Of a DNA stretch of 64,000 bases, positions 36,102 to 44,820 are shown piece after piece. The position numbers were made by a program, and so were the translations under genes. Location of the stretch: positions 124,001 to 188,000 of the forward strand of contig NZ_SJKB01000004.1 of the NCBI RefSeq assembly GCF_004331465.1, given 5' to 3'. Source of the DNA: Kribbella pittospori. Lineage in GTDB: Bacteria; Actinomycetota; Actinomycetes; Propionibacteriales; Kribbellaceae. How positions within the stretch are numbered: the first letter of the stretch is position 1; the number at the start of each line of letters is the position of its first letter. The notes below the pieces were generated by a model. The model was not told where the DNA came from. It saw only the letters and a list, made by a program, of their open reading frames with translations, and did no database searches.

Positions 36102-36164
36102 CGACCTTGTGCACCGATCAACCACCAACCACCGGTTGACGTGGTCAACCCGTGCACAAGGTCG
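36102..36164. repeat. Nested inverted repeat
   Basis: Outer arms CGACCTTGTGCAC (36102-36114) and GTGCACAAGGTCG (36152-36164) are perfect 13-bp complements. Inside, GGTTGAC (36134-36140) and GTCAACC (36144-36150) form a second perfect 7-bp dyad around GTG, and ATCAACC next to the left arm can pair with GGTTGAC instead. RNA from either strand would fold strongly; it may be a two-way terminator or a protein-binding element. Confidence 0.75.
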
Positions 36165-36180
36165 CACCTCCGCCCCAGTC

Positions 36181-36218
36181 ATCTGGGCCGTGGACAGGAT
36201 CTGGGGGCCGTGGACATG
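36181..36218 (+). repeat. Imperfect tandem duplication
   Basis: ATCTGGGCCGTGGACAGG (36181-36198) is followed directly by ATCTGGGGGCCGTGGACATG (36199-36218): the same unit with two inserted G and one substitution. It lies between two copies of the CGACC(T)TGTGCAC motif. Confidence 0.7.
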
Positions 36219-36314
36219 ACACGACCTGTGCACAGTCACCACGAAGTTGTTCCGTGCGCCCGAGCACCTACCCCGCCAACCGACCAGCCCCCCCCCGATC
36301 CCGACCGAGTGCCC

Positions 36315-36797
36315 CTAGAGCGTGCGGTAGTAGACCGCGACCGGGAGTTTGATGCACCCGAGGCTCTCGTAGAGCCCTCGGGCAGGGGCGTGGAAGTCGT
36401 CACCGCCAGTGCCGATCTCGACGACCTCCGCGCCCAGGCTTCGCATCCCGTCGAAGGCGTGCTCACACAGGGCAGTGCCGAGGTTCTCCCGACGGTGCTG
36501 AGCCGCGACGGCAAGGATGGTCACCTCGCCATGCCGCCGTTCGGGCTCCACCGCCCACGCCACATAGCCGGCGAGTACACCGTTCTCCTCGGCGACCGCG
36601 ACGTACTTGTGCTGGTCCGGATCATGCAGCCCCGCGACCTGCTTGTGGTAGTCGTCGCGCCAGTTGCCGTGCTGGATGCCGAAGATCGTCTCGCCGACCA
36701 GCGGCCGGAACGACTCCTCGTAGAACGGCCCGAACGTCTCGATGGTGAAGTCGATGAGCCGGGGCAAGTCAGAGTGAATGTACGAACGAATGAACAT
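36315..36797 (-). CDS. GNAT-family N-acetyltransferase
   Basis: A 160-residue acetyltransferase. Strand beta 4 and the acetyl-CoA loop read VTILAVAAQHRRENLGTALCEHAF (RRENLG in place of the usual RGxGxG/A), and the C-terminal ARGLYESLGC motif is typical of the fold. The N-terminal part resembles GNAT proteins acting on small amines or proteins; the substrate cannot be told. It is convergent with the GxGYxYP gene across the palindromic region. Confidence 0.85.
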   Translation of the reverse strand: MFIRSYIHSDLPRLIDFTIETFGPFYEESFRPLVGETIFGIQHGNWRDDYHKQVAGLHDPDQHKYVAVAEENGVLAGYVAWAVEPERRHGEVTILAVAAQHRRENLGTALCEHAFDGMRSLGAEVVEIGTGGDDFHAPARGLYESLGCIKLPVAVYYRTL

Positions 36798-36968
36798 GAA
36801 GTGTGCCTCTCACACTAAAGGAAATCGGGCGCGCGTGACCCACCCGCAGCCCACGCTGCGACGGGCCAACCTTCAGCGCCGAGTACGCCCCGCGGCAAAA
36901 CACTCCATGCGGCCGATGCTATCGGCTTCCGGGTCTTGCGCGCGCCGCTAAGTCCACTCTACGATCAA

Positions 36969-36991
36969 CTTCGATCACTCAGTGAACGAAG
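36969..36991. promoter_or_regulatory. 23-bp near-perfect palindrome (ROK operator)
   Basis: The element from 36969 to 36991 reads CTTCG-a-TCACT-c-AGTGA-a-CGAAG: two nested perfect arm pairs (CTTCG/CGAAG and TCACT/AGTGA) broken by one mismatched pair. It ends 11 bases before the GTG of the ROK regulator gene, the expected place for an autoregulatory operator covering the sugar operon promoter. Confidence 0.75.
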
Positions 36992-37002
36992 AAGGCAGAG
37001 TT

Positions 37003-38187
37003 GTGGACGAAGTTCTCGACACGAACCCGATGTCCTCGCCGAGCTCGGCGGCGATCCTGGCGGCGATCCGCGACACCGGCGGCGTCTCTCGCGCCGACCT
37101 GGCGACCAGCACCGGACTCAGCAAGGCGATCGTGTCCGAGCGGGTGCGGTGGCTGGTCGGGTCCGGCCTGGTCGAGGAGACCGGGGCGAACGCCAGTACG
37201 GGCGGACGCCGAGGTACGGCGCTGTCGCTGAGCCGGAGCCGGGGAGTCGTTGTCGGTGCGGAGATCGCGATGACCCACCTGCAGGTGACGGTGTTCTCCC
37301 TCGCGCACGAGTTGCTGTGGGAGGAGCGAGTCACGGTCTCGATGCGGCAGGGCCCAGAGCCGGTCCTCAATGCACTGGAGCGCGCTGTCGAGAAGGGGCT
37401 GACCGCAACCAAAGCCCATCACCCGCTGTGCGGGATCGGGGTTGGGATCGCCGGGCCGGTGGAGTTCGAGACCGGTCGCACGATTCACCCGCCGGTCCAT
37501 CCGGACTGGCACGACCAGCAGGTGCGGGACCGTCTGCAGGAACGCTTCGGCGTCCCGGCGCGGATCGACAACGAAGTGAACCTGATGGCACTGGCCGAGC
37601 AGATGGTGGGTCAGGGGCAACAGGTCCGCGACCTGCTGGTGATCAAGCTGGGCGCGTGGGTCGGCGCCGGCCTGGTCTCGAACGGCAAACTGCACCGCGG
37701 CGCGCAGGGAAGCGCCGGAAGCCTGGTCACCACTCAGGGCGGCGACCACATCGCCGAGCAGGCGGAACTTCTGGCCACGTCCGGCCGGAGCGCCATGCTC
37801 GCGAAGGCGAGCACGGCAGGGCAGGAGATCTCGGCCCGCCTGGTGGTCGAGTGTGCCCAACTCGGTGACACCGCGTGCCGCGAGCTGCTCGACAAGGCTG
37901 CCGAGAACATCGGCCAGGTGCTGTCCGTCGTGGTCGACTTCTTCAATCCGGCCACCATCGTGGTGGCCGGCCGGATGGCCGGCGACAACGACTTCCTGGC
38001 CCGGATCCGCGAGACCATCTACGGCCGCTCCCTCGCGCTGGCGACCCGCGATCTGCAGATCGTCCCGTCGGCGCTGGGTCCCGAGTCGGCGAGCCTCGGT
38101 GCGGCGATCATGATCATCGACGAGATCACCAGTGCCGGCCTGCTCACCCGTACCGCCCGCAGGTTGTCGGAAGCGCCGGCGCGATGA
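37003..38187 (+). CDS. ROK-family transcriptional regulator
   Basis: A 394-residue ROK repressor. An N-terminal winged helix (ILAAIRDTGGVSRADLATSTGLSKAIVSERVRWLV) precedes a sugar-kinase-like domain with GIGVGIAGPVEFETG and RIDNEVNLMALAEQ. The usual CxCGxxGC zinc motif is absent: the position after GSAGSLVTTQGGDH has no cysteines. I start it at GTG 37003 (after AGAAGGCAG); an upstream GTG at 36982 would lie inside the operator palindrome. It overlaps the following oxidoreductase gene by four bases and heads the sugar operon. Confidence 0.9.
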   Translation: MDEVLDTNPMSSPSSAAILAAIRDTGGVSRADLATSTGLSKAIVSERVRWLVGSGLVEETGANASTGGRRGTALSLSRSRGVVVGAEIAMTHLQVTVFSLAHELLWEERVTVSMRQGPEPVLNALERAVEKGLTATKAHHPLCGIGVGIAGPVEFETGRTIHPPVHPDWHDQQVRDRLQERFGVPARIDNEVNLMALAEQMVGQGQQVRDLLVIKLGAWVGAGLVSNGKLHRGAQGSAGSLVTTQGGDHIAEQAELLATSGRSAMLAKASTAGQEISARLVVECAQLGDTACRELLDKAAENIGQVLSVVVDFFNPATIVVAGRMAGDNDFLARIRETIYGRSLALATRDLQIVPSALGPESASLGAAIMIIDEITSAGLLTRTARRLSEAPAR

Positions 38188-39280
38188 CCAGAGTCAGCCA
38201 GGTGACCCGCGTCGGCATCATCGGAGCCCGCGGCGTCGGCGCCATCCACGCGGCTGTGCTCCAGACGTTGCCCGGTGTCGAGGTCACGATGATCGCCGGA
38301 TCAGGTCCGGCCACCGCAGCCGCGGCCGCCCGCCGTCTCGGCGTACGACGCTGGACCGCCGATGCCGTCGAACTGGTCACCGACCCCGAGATCGACGCCG
38401 TACATGTCTGTACGCCGAACGACCAGCACTTCGATGTGGTCCGCCTTTCGATTGCCGCCGGCAAGCATGTTCTGTGCGAGAAGCCGCTGACCCTTGTTCC
38501 GGCCCACGCCGACCTCCTCGCGGCCGCCGCCGAACAACACGAGGCCATCACCACTGTGGCCTACAACTACCGCTACTCCCCTCTCGTCCCTCGCCTGCAA
38601 CGATTGATCGCCGACGGCCGACTTGGTTCGCTGCACACGATCCGTGCCGGGTATCTCCAGAACTGGGCTCTCGACCGGGTGCACTCGTGGCGAAGCGACC
38701 CGGCACAAGGCGGGCGTTCACGCGTACTGAACGACATCGGCGTGCACCTGATCGACCTCGTGGAGTTCGTCAGCGGCACGCGCTTGGAGAGACTGGACAC
38801 GACGTTCACCGCGCTCGACGGCTTGGCTCCTGGCGCGACGATGTCGCCCTCGCGACCGCACTCAGTGCCGACGGTGTGGCGCTGTCGCTCGTGGCCTCCC
38901 AGATCGCCGCCGGCAGTTCGAACGCACTGAGCATCGCGGTCGACGGTCACGACGGTGCGGCCGAGTGGTCCTTGTCAGACTCCGAGGTGGTCACCGTCAC
39001 CGATCGTTCCTCGGCGTCCAGCCTGCGCACCGACAGCCACGCGCCGGCGTCTGTCGCGGGCGAGTTCTGGCGATCGGAACCCGCACCGGACAGTGCCCGC
39101 CGGGCGATGTTCACCGACTTCTATTCCGCCGTCTCGACCCGGACCCGTCCGTCCCGGCTGCCGACCTTCGCCGACGGAGCCCGCCACGTGCACCTCGTGG
39201 CGGACGCCTCCGAGGCGCTCGTGCCGGCATCTCTCACTCAGACCCAAGGAGACAGTCATGATCCAGCGCTCTCCGCGTAA
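38184..39280 (+). pseudogene. Gfo/Idh/MocA oxidoreductase, frameshifted
   Basis: A sugar oxidoreductase gene interrupted by a frameshift. From ATG 38184 the frame encodes VGIIGARGVGAIHAAVL (Rossmann), VHVCTPNDQHFDVVRLSIAAGKHVLCEKPLTL and NDIGVHLIDLVEFVSG, then leaves family-like sequence at 38829-38831. The family-like sequence resumes in another frame (WRDDVALATALSADGVALSLVASQ) and runs to 39280. One missing base in the CC at 38829-38830 explains it; restored, the protein would be about 364 residues, normal for the family. It may be a real mutation or a sequencing error. Confidence 0.85.
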
Positions 39281-40598
39281 CGCGCTCCGGGGCGCCGTCG
39301 CAGTGGCGGCCGTCCTCGCCTTCTCGGCCTGCGGCACGACCACCGGCGGCAGCACCGACGACGATTCCGGCGGCCTCACTGTCGGCGACAAGGCCACCGT
39401 GACCGTCGTCTCGCAGTTCGGGGACAACGCCGCGCTGCAGCCGGTGCTGAAGAAGCTGAGCGAGGCGTACGAGGCCAAGCATCCCGAGGTCACCGTCGAC
39501 ATCCAGTTCCTGTCCGCGGACGACGAGCAGAAGACCCTGCCGACGTCCCTGGCCTCCGGGTCCGGTCCGGACATCTTCGACTACGACGCCGCGGAGTCGG
39601 CACTCGGCGAACTGGCGACGAACGGCCTGGTGGCACCACTGGACCGGTACGCCGAGAAGTACGGCTGGAGCGCAAAGATGGCGTCCTCGGTTCTCGACCG
39701 CGCCAAGTACAACGACAAGCTGTACGGCGTCCCGCGCTCGAGCGAAGCGGTCGGGCTCTTCTACAGCACCGCGATCTTCGCCAAGCACGGTATCGCCGCC
39801 CCGACGACGTACCCGGCGTTCGTCGCGGCCGCCGACCGGCTGAAGGCGGCCGGGGTCACTCCGATTGCCTTTGGCAACAAAGACCAGTGGCCGTCCTCGC
39901 ACCTGATCGGTGCGGCCCTGCACGCGAACACCCCAGTCGAGACGATCCGGTCGCTGGAGTCGCTCGGCGGCAGCGCGACCTGGCACGACCCGAGCGTGCA
40001 GGCCTCGCTGGCGCTCGCGCAGTCGTGGGCGAAGAAGGGCTACCTGACCAGCAACTTCAACGGGGTCGCGTTCGACGACGCGTTCAAGTCGTTCTACACC
40101 GGCCAGGCCGGCATGTTCGTCGAGGGAACCGGCGTGACGCCGGACATCCTCCAGAACGCGAGCCACCCGGACGACTTCCGGTTCGTCTCGTTCCCCATGG
40201 TCGATGGTGCCCTCAAGCAGCAGGCCGAGGGCGGCGTCGGCGGGGCCTGGTCGATCTCGGAATCGTCCAAGGCCAAGGACATCGCCGCGGACTGGATCGA
40301 CTTCGTCCACTTCTCCGACACCGCCGAGGCGACCTGGCTGAAGGCCGGTGTGCTCCCGACCTCGAAGTACGACACCAGCAAGGTCGACGTCGCTCCCCTG
40401 CTGCAGCAGAACGTCGACGTGGTCCGGGCCGCGCAGGACGGTGGCGGCATCGGGGCATGGACCGGCTACACCTCCAGCGCCCTGGTCACCGAGGCGTGGA
40501 ACGGCGCGGCCCAGCAGTTCCTCGGCGGCAGCCGTGATGCCGCCGCCTTCGCGACCACCCTCGACGAGGCCCTCACCAAGGCCCGCGCGAAGAAGTGA
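39258..40598 (+). CDS. Extracellular sugar-binding lipoprotein
   Basis: A 446-residue solute-binding protein, family 1. The signal peptide ends in a lipobox, AVLAFSAC with the cysteine at residue 25. It starts at ATG 39258 after AAGGAGA, inside the last 23 bases of the oxidoreductase gene. The mature domain shows the typical ASGSGPDIFDYDAAESALGEL and GGVGGAWSISESSKAKDIAADWIDF segments. It is the binding component of the second sugar importer; the sugar is unknown. Confidence 0.93.
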   Translation: MIQRSPRNALRGAVAVAAVLAFSACGTTTGGSTDDDSGGLTVGDKATVTVVSQFGDNAALQPVLKKLSEAYEAKHPEVTVDIQFLSADDEQKTLPTSLASGSGPDIFDYDAAESALGELATNGLVAPLDRYAEKYGWSAKMASSVLDRAKYNDKLYGVPRSSEAVGLFYSTAIFAKHGIAAPTTYPAFVAAADRLKAAGVTPIAFGNKDQWPSSHLIGAALHANTPVETIRSLESLGGSATWHDPSVQASLALAQSWAKKGYLTSNFNGVAFDDAFKSFYTGQAGMFVEGTGVTPDILQNASHPDDFRFVSFPMVDGALKQQAEGGVGGAWSISESSKAKDIAADWIDFVHFSDTAEATWLKAGVLPTSKYDTSKVDVAPLLQQNVDVVRAAQDGGGIGAWTGYTSSALVTEAWNGAAQQFLGGSRDAAAFATTLDEALTKARAKK

Positions 40599-40627
40599 CA
40601 CCGACGACCACCAGGGACTGAGCAGCT

Positions 40628-41560
40628 GTGAGCGCATCCACCTCGCTTGAGCGACCCACCGTACTCGGGCCACCCTCGAAGGCCGCCGCCCGCCAGCGCC
40701 CGCGCGCCGGTGTCATCGGCTACTGGCTGGTGCTTCCCGCCGCCGCGATCTACGCGGTCTTCACGCTGTGGCCGATCCTGCAGACCGTGTACCTCAGCTT
40801 CACCGACTGGAACGGCCTGTCGCCGTCGAAGTCGTTCGTAGCCTTCGACAACTATCGTGAACTGGCCGGCGACAGACGCTTCTTCGGCGCCTTGCTCAAC
40901 AATCTCGAGTGGGTGGCCGGTAGCTGGCTGGCCCAAGGACTGGGCCTGCTGCTCGCCGCGCTGCTGTCGGCGTCCTGGATCCGGGCGCGGACGTTGTTCC
41001 GGACCGTGCTGTTCGTCCCGGCCACCATGTCGCTGGTCGTGGTCGGGATCGCCTGGAACCAGCTCTACCAACCCGACACCGGCATCCTCAACGCCACCCT
41101 CAGGGCCGCCGGCCTGAACGGTGTCGGCTGGTTGTCCGACCAGCACACCGCGATGCCGGCCGTCATCGCCACGGCCAACTGGACCTACTTCGGGTTCGCG
41201 ATGGTGATCCTGCTCGGCGGCCTGCAGTCGATCGACCGCAGCCTGTACGAGGCGGCCTCCGTCGACGGCGCCGGCCCGGTCAAGCAGTTCGCGCACATTA
41301 CCCTGCCCGGGATCCGGAACCAGATCACCCTTCTGCTGGTGCTGTCGTTCATCAACACGCTGAAGACGTTCGACCTCGTCTACATCATGACGAACGGCGG
41401 CCCCGGTCACAGCACCGAGGTCGTTGCCTACTACATCTACTCGCTGGCGTTCGTCACCCACCAGGTCGGCTACGGCGCCGCGGCCGCGGTGATCCTGAGC
41501 CTGATCATCCTCGTCATCACCATCGTGTTCCTGCGGCTGCGGGAAAGGAGCGAACAGTGA
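40628..41560 (+). CDS. Sugar ABC transporter permease (MalF type)
   Basis: A 310-residue CUT1 permease starting at GTG. The EAA-type loop is YEAASVDGAGPVKQFAHITLPGIRNQI, followed by the last membrane segments. It overlaps the next permease gene by four bases (GTGA). There is no ATPase in the operon. Confidence 0.93.
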   Translation: MSASTSLERPTVLGPPSKAAARQRPRAGVIGYWLVLPAAAIYAVFTLWPILQTVYLSFTDWNGLSPSKSFVAFDNYRELAGDRRFFGALLNNLEWVAGSWLAQGLGLLLAALLSASWIRARTLFRTVLFVPATMSLVVVGIAWNQLYQPDTGILNATLRAAGLNGVGWLSDQHTAMPAVIATANWTYFGFAMVILLGGLQSIDRSLYEAASVDGAGPVKQFAHITLPGIRNQITLLLVLSFINTLKTFDLVYIMTNGGPGHSTEVVAYYIYSLAFVTHQVGYGAAAAVILSLIILVITIVFLRLRERSEQ

Positions 41561-42384
41561 GCCGGACCGCCACCCCGACCAGGATCTCCGTCCATGCGGC
41601 CCTGGCCGTCGTCTCGATCATCTCCCTCGTCCCGCTGCTCTGGGTGCTGCTGCAGTCGGTCCGTACGTCGAACGCGACCTCGCTCGACCCGTTCTCGTTC
41701 GAGTGGCCACCGGTCTTCCGCAACTACCTGACCGCGTGGGACCAGGCGCACTTCTCGCAGTACCTGCTGAACAGCACCATCGTGGCCTTCGGGACCGTCG
41801 CCCTGGTGCTTGCCGTCGCCTTTCCTGCCGCGTACGGGCTGACCGTGCTGAAGCTCCGCCTGAGCTCAACGGTGTTCTACACGTTCCTGCTCGGGCTGAT
41901 GATCCCCGTCTGGTCGGTGGTCATCCCGCTGTTCTTCCAGCTGCGCAACATGGGCCTCGTCAACACCCGGATCGGCGCCGTCCTGGTCGAGACGGCGATC
42001 GGAATCCCGTTCGCGATCTTCCTCCTCAGGGCGAGCCTGCGGGACATGCCGTACGAACTCGTGGAAGCGGCCCGTATCGACGGCGCGGGCGACATCCGTA
42101 CGCTCTGGTCGATCGTGCGGCCGCTGGTCAGTCCGGCACTGCAGGCCGTCGTGATCCTGCAGTTCATGACGTCGTGGAACGAGCTGGTCGTCCCGCTGTT
42201 CTTCCTGCAGACCGACGACGTCCGCACGCTCCCGATCGGCCTGACGTTCTTCCAGGGCCGGTTCACCACCGACACCTCCGTACTGGCCGCCGGCACCACG
42301 CTCGCGGCGCTGCCGGTCCTGATCATCTACGTCGTCCTCAACCGCCGGTTCATTCAGGGCCTGACCGCAGGAGCCAGCAAGTGA
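41557..42384 (+). CDS. Sugar ABC transporter permease (MalG type)
   Basis: A 275-residue CUT1 permease starting at GTG within the overlap. The EAA-type loop is VEAARIDGAGDIRTLWSIVRPLVSPALQ, and the C-terminus ends FIQGLTAGASK, as usual for MalG-type subunits. It overlaps the alcohol dehydrogenase gene by four bases (GTGA). Confidence 0.93.
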   Translation: MSRTATPTRISVHAALAVVSIISLVPLLWVLLQSVRTSNATSLDPFSFEWPPVFRNYLTAWDQAHFSQYLLNSTIVAFGTVALVLAVAFPAAYGLTVLKLRLSSTVFYTFLLGLMIPVWSVVIPLFFQLRNMGLVNTRIGAVLVETAIGIPFAIFLLRASLRDMPYELVEAARIDGAGDIRTLWSIVRPLVSPALQAVVILQFMTSWNELVVPLFFLQTDDVRTLPIGLTFFQGRFTTDTSVLAAGTTLAALPVLIIYVVLNRRFIQGLTAGASK

Positions 42385-43334
42385 GCGCAACCGTCTATGA
42401 ACTCACCCGCCCCGGCGCCGGCCGGCTCGTACCGCAGAAGGTACCGACGCCTGGCCCGCACCAGGTCCTCGTCCGCGTGCAGAACGTCGGCGTCTGCGCC
42501 AGCGACCTGCCCACGTGGGCGAACCCGCAGCCGACGTACCCCATGCAGCTCGGGCACGAGCCCGTCGGTGAGGTGATCGAGGCAGGACCGGGCATTGATG
42601 TCCCGGCCGGTTCGCTGGTCGGCGGCCGGATTTTCCCGTCGTTCGCGACGTACGCCGTTGCCGACCTGGCCGACCTCGTCCTCATCCCTGACGGGGTCGA
42701 TCCCGCGGTCGCCCTCCCCGAGCCGGTTGGCTGCGTCGTCGAGGGTTACCGGCGTACGCCGACCGCGCCCGGCGCATCCGTCGCTGTCGTGGGCGGCGGG
42801 TTCATGGGCCTGATCATGGTGCAACTGCTGGCGTCGTCGGCCATCTCCGACCTCATCGTCATCGATCCACGCGCCGACGCCAGAGATGCTGCGACGGCCT
42901 GCGGTGCCGGCCGGGTCTACGAGCCGGCCAGTGTGCCGGGCGCGCTCCGCTACGGCATGAACAGCCGGGAGACCGCCGGCGTCGACGTCGTCGTGGAGGC
43001 GTCCGGTTCGCAGGCCGGACTGGATCTGGCTGGTGACCTCGTCCGGCCTCACGGCGTACTGTCCATTCTCGGCTACCACCAAGGACGCCGGCAGGTGAAT
43101 CTGCAGGACTGGAACTGGAAAGCGCTCGACGTCGTGAACGCCCACGTCCGGGACCAGCGCCTGCTTCGCGAGGCGACGCTGGCCGGGCTCCGCCTGCAGC
43201 AGGCCGGGCGGCTCGAACTGCAGAAACTGGTCACCCATCGCTTCACCGCGGACCGGATCGACGAGGCGTTCGAGACACTCCGGAGCAAGCCGCACGGCTT
43301 CATAAAGTCCGTCGTCGATTTCAGGTCGTCATGA
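42381..43334 (+). CDS. Zinc-type alcohol/polyol dehydrogenase, short form
   Basis: A 317-residue medium-chain dehydrogenase. The catalytic-site marks are GVCASDLPTW and GHEPVGEV; the nucleotide motif is VAVVGGGFMGLIMVQ, and ADGV/HGVLSILGYHQG follows. The four-cysteine structural zinc loop found in classical family members is missing, which accounts for the short length. Within this operon it probably oxidises or reduces the imported sugar or polyol. It overlaps the ThuA remnant by four bases (ATGA). Confidence 0.88.
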   Translation: MSATVYELTRPGAGRLVPQKVPTPGPHQVLVRVQNVGVCASDLPTWANPQPTYPMQLGHEPVGEVIEAGPGIDVPAGSLVGGRIFPSFATYAVADLADLVLIPDGVDPAVALPEPVGCVVEGYRRTPTAPGASVAVVGGGFMGLIMVQLLASSAISDLIVIDPRADARDAATACGAGRVYEPASVPGALRYGMNSRETAGVDVVVEASGSQAGLDLAGDLVRPHGVLSILGYHQGRRQVNLQDWNWKALDVVNAHVRDQRLLREATLAGLRLQQAGRLELQKLVTHRFTADRIDEAFETLRSKPHGFIKSVVDFRSS

Positions 43335-43655
43335 ACAGCCGCATCCGGGTCCTGGTCTGATCGAGGTCCCGGAGCAGGGGATGTACGGCGAGTACTTCGA
43401 CATCCCGCAGCCGGACTAGACCGTGTTCCTGTCCACGTTCAGCGCGGCGAGGTGTTCCGGTCCGGCGTCACCTATACCCGCGGGGCCGGCAAGGTGTTCT
43501 ACTTCTCGCCCAGCGACCAGGACTACCCCGCCTACCACCACCCGGACATCCAGCGCGTGCTCGCCAACGCGGTGTGCTGGGCCGCGCCGACCCGACCTCG
43601 TTCGGACCTGGTGACGGTCAACTCGCCGCGGTTGCGCGTGCCGGCCGGCGACTGA
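43331..43655 (+). pseudogene. ThuA-domain protein remnant
   Basis: A broken ThuA (trehalose utilisation-like) gene. It keeps the correct start MNSRIRVLV, overlapping the dehydrogenase stop. It then jumps to sequence of the C-terminal part (IEVPEQGMYGEYFDIPQPD) with most of the middle deleted, has an in-frame TAG at 43417-43419 and a frameshift near 43450, and continues in the other frame as EVFRSGVTYTRGAGKVFYFSP-DQDYP-YHHPDIQRVLANAV to the stop at 43655. An intact family member has roughly 220-250 residues; only about 100 codons remain. Confidence 0.85.
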
Positions 43656-44820
43656 GGACGAACAGCGTGATCAGCAGTGGGAGGGTGACCAGGTACGCGG
43701 TGCGGAGGTCGACGACGCGGGCCAGTCCGGCGAGTGCAGCGGGCGCGATCAGGATCGCCGTACCGGACGCCAGAGCGCCGATCGCCGACAGGCGGGCGGG
43801 GCTCAGACCTGGAGTCGCGACCAGGGCGGCCAGGGTCACCGGGTAGAGCGGAGCAACACCCAGACCGGCGATGGCCAGGCCGAGGGCGACGGCCGCGGGT
43901 GCGTCGAACAGGCTGACCAACAAGGTGCCGAGGATCGCGAGCAGTCCGGACGGTACGACGGGAGACCAGCCGCGCCAACGGATCGGGCCGATCGCGCGAC
44001 CCACCGCCATGCCGATCGGGAACGCGCTGCCCAGTACGGCGGCGGTTGCCGTCGACAGACCGCTGTCCACCAGTCGGGCCACAGCCCACACCACGAAGCA
44101 GAACTCCACCGCCACGGCCAGTACGACCCGCAACCACCCCAGTCCGACATCCAGAGCGACTTTGCGGCCCAACCACCGTCTGCCGAGGCCGACGGCCGGA
44201 GCCGAGTCGATCAGGACGGGGACCGGCGTGTCGACCGGGCGGCCAGGAGGATGCGGCCGTTGCGCGCGGCGGCTGAGGACGGCCAGGGCCACGAGGGGTG
44301 GCGCGGCGGCGAGCATGGCCAGACGGCCGGTGGGGCCGAGGGAGTCGAGGGCTCCGATCGCGAGTGGGGCGAGGATGCCGGTGCCACTGGCTACCGCGTT
44401 GACCCGACTGAGGCGCGCGGCGGCGGTGGGACCGTCCAGCATGAGCGGCGCGACCAGGACGAGCAGGGCCCCACCCAGGCCGACACACAGTCCTCCTGCG
44501 ATCGCCACGGCGTACACAGGAGCCAGGGCGAGCAGGACCGTGCCGAACGCGCATACCACCGACCCGATCGCGAGGACCGTCGTCATCGGCCACGTCCGGA
44601 GGATCCGCGGCCCGACGACCGCGACGATCAGCAGACCGAGTGCGAAGCCCGACGACAGCAGAGCCAAGCGGTCGGTCGGCTCGTCGAGATCGCGCGCCAG
44701 GATCGCGATGCAGGCTCCCAGTCCGGCCAGCACGAACCCCATCGACGACAGCCCGATCCCGATCCGGACCTCGTCGCGCCGTGCCTGTTCCCCCGCCCGC
44801 ACCGGAGCCTCCGTGCTCAT
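43618..44820 (-). CDS. Major facilitator superfamily transporter
   Basis: A 400-residue, about 12-helix MFS protein (for example VRIGIGLSSMGFVLAGLGACIAILARDLDEPTDRLALLSSGFALGLL). Arg/Asp-rich cytoplasmic loops such as LSRRAQRPHPPGRP separate the halves. The substrate is not apparent; its start overlaps the upstream HAD hydrolase stop by four bases, suggesting a sugar or sugar-phosphate-related pair. Its 3' end overlaps the tail of the ThuA remnant by 38 bases. Confidence 0.88.
   Translation of the reverse strand: MSTEAPVRAGEQARRDEVRIGIGLSSMGFVLAGLGACIAILARDLDEPTDRLALLSSGFALGLLIVAVVGPRILRTWPMTTVLAIGSVVCAFGTVLLALAPVYAVAIAGGLCVGLGGALLVLVAPLMLDGPTAAARLSRVNAVASGTGILAPLAIGALDSLGPTGRLAMLAAAPPLVALAVLSRRAQRPHPPGRPVDTPVPVLIDSAPAVGLGRRWLGRKVALDVGLGWLRVVLAVAVEFCFVVWAVARLVDSGLSTATAAVLGSAFPIGMAVGRAIGPIRWRGWSPVVPSGLLAILGTLLVSLFDAPAAVALGLAIAGLGVAPLYPVTLAALVATPGLSPARLSAIGALASGTAILIAPAALAGLARVVDLRTAYLVTLPLLITLFVLSRRPARATAAS

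Larger units (their letters stand above)
36004..36314. other. Gene-free convergent intergenic region with palindromes
   Basis: 311 bases between the ends of the GxGYxYP gene (plus) and the GNAT gene (minus). No credible gene. It is filled with repeated motifs: a long inverted repeat with an inner dyad (36102-36164), a tandem pair (36181-36218), and a third degenerate copy of the outer arm, CGACCTGTGCAC, at 36222-36233. It ends with a C-run near 36290. Confidence 0.6.

Noticed and set aside
38820..38840. Programmed frameshifting as explanation for the split Gfo/Idh gene
   Set aside because: No slippery heptamer or downstream pseudoknot-like structure is evident, and a one-base loss in a CC run is a simpler explanation.
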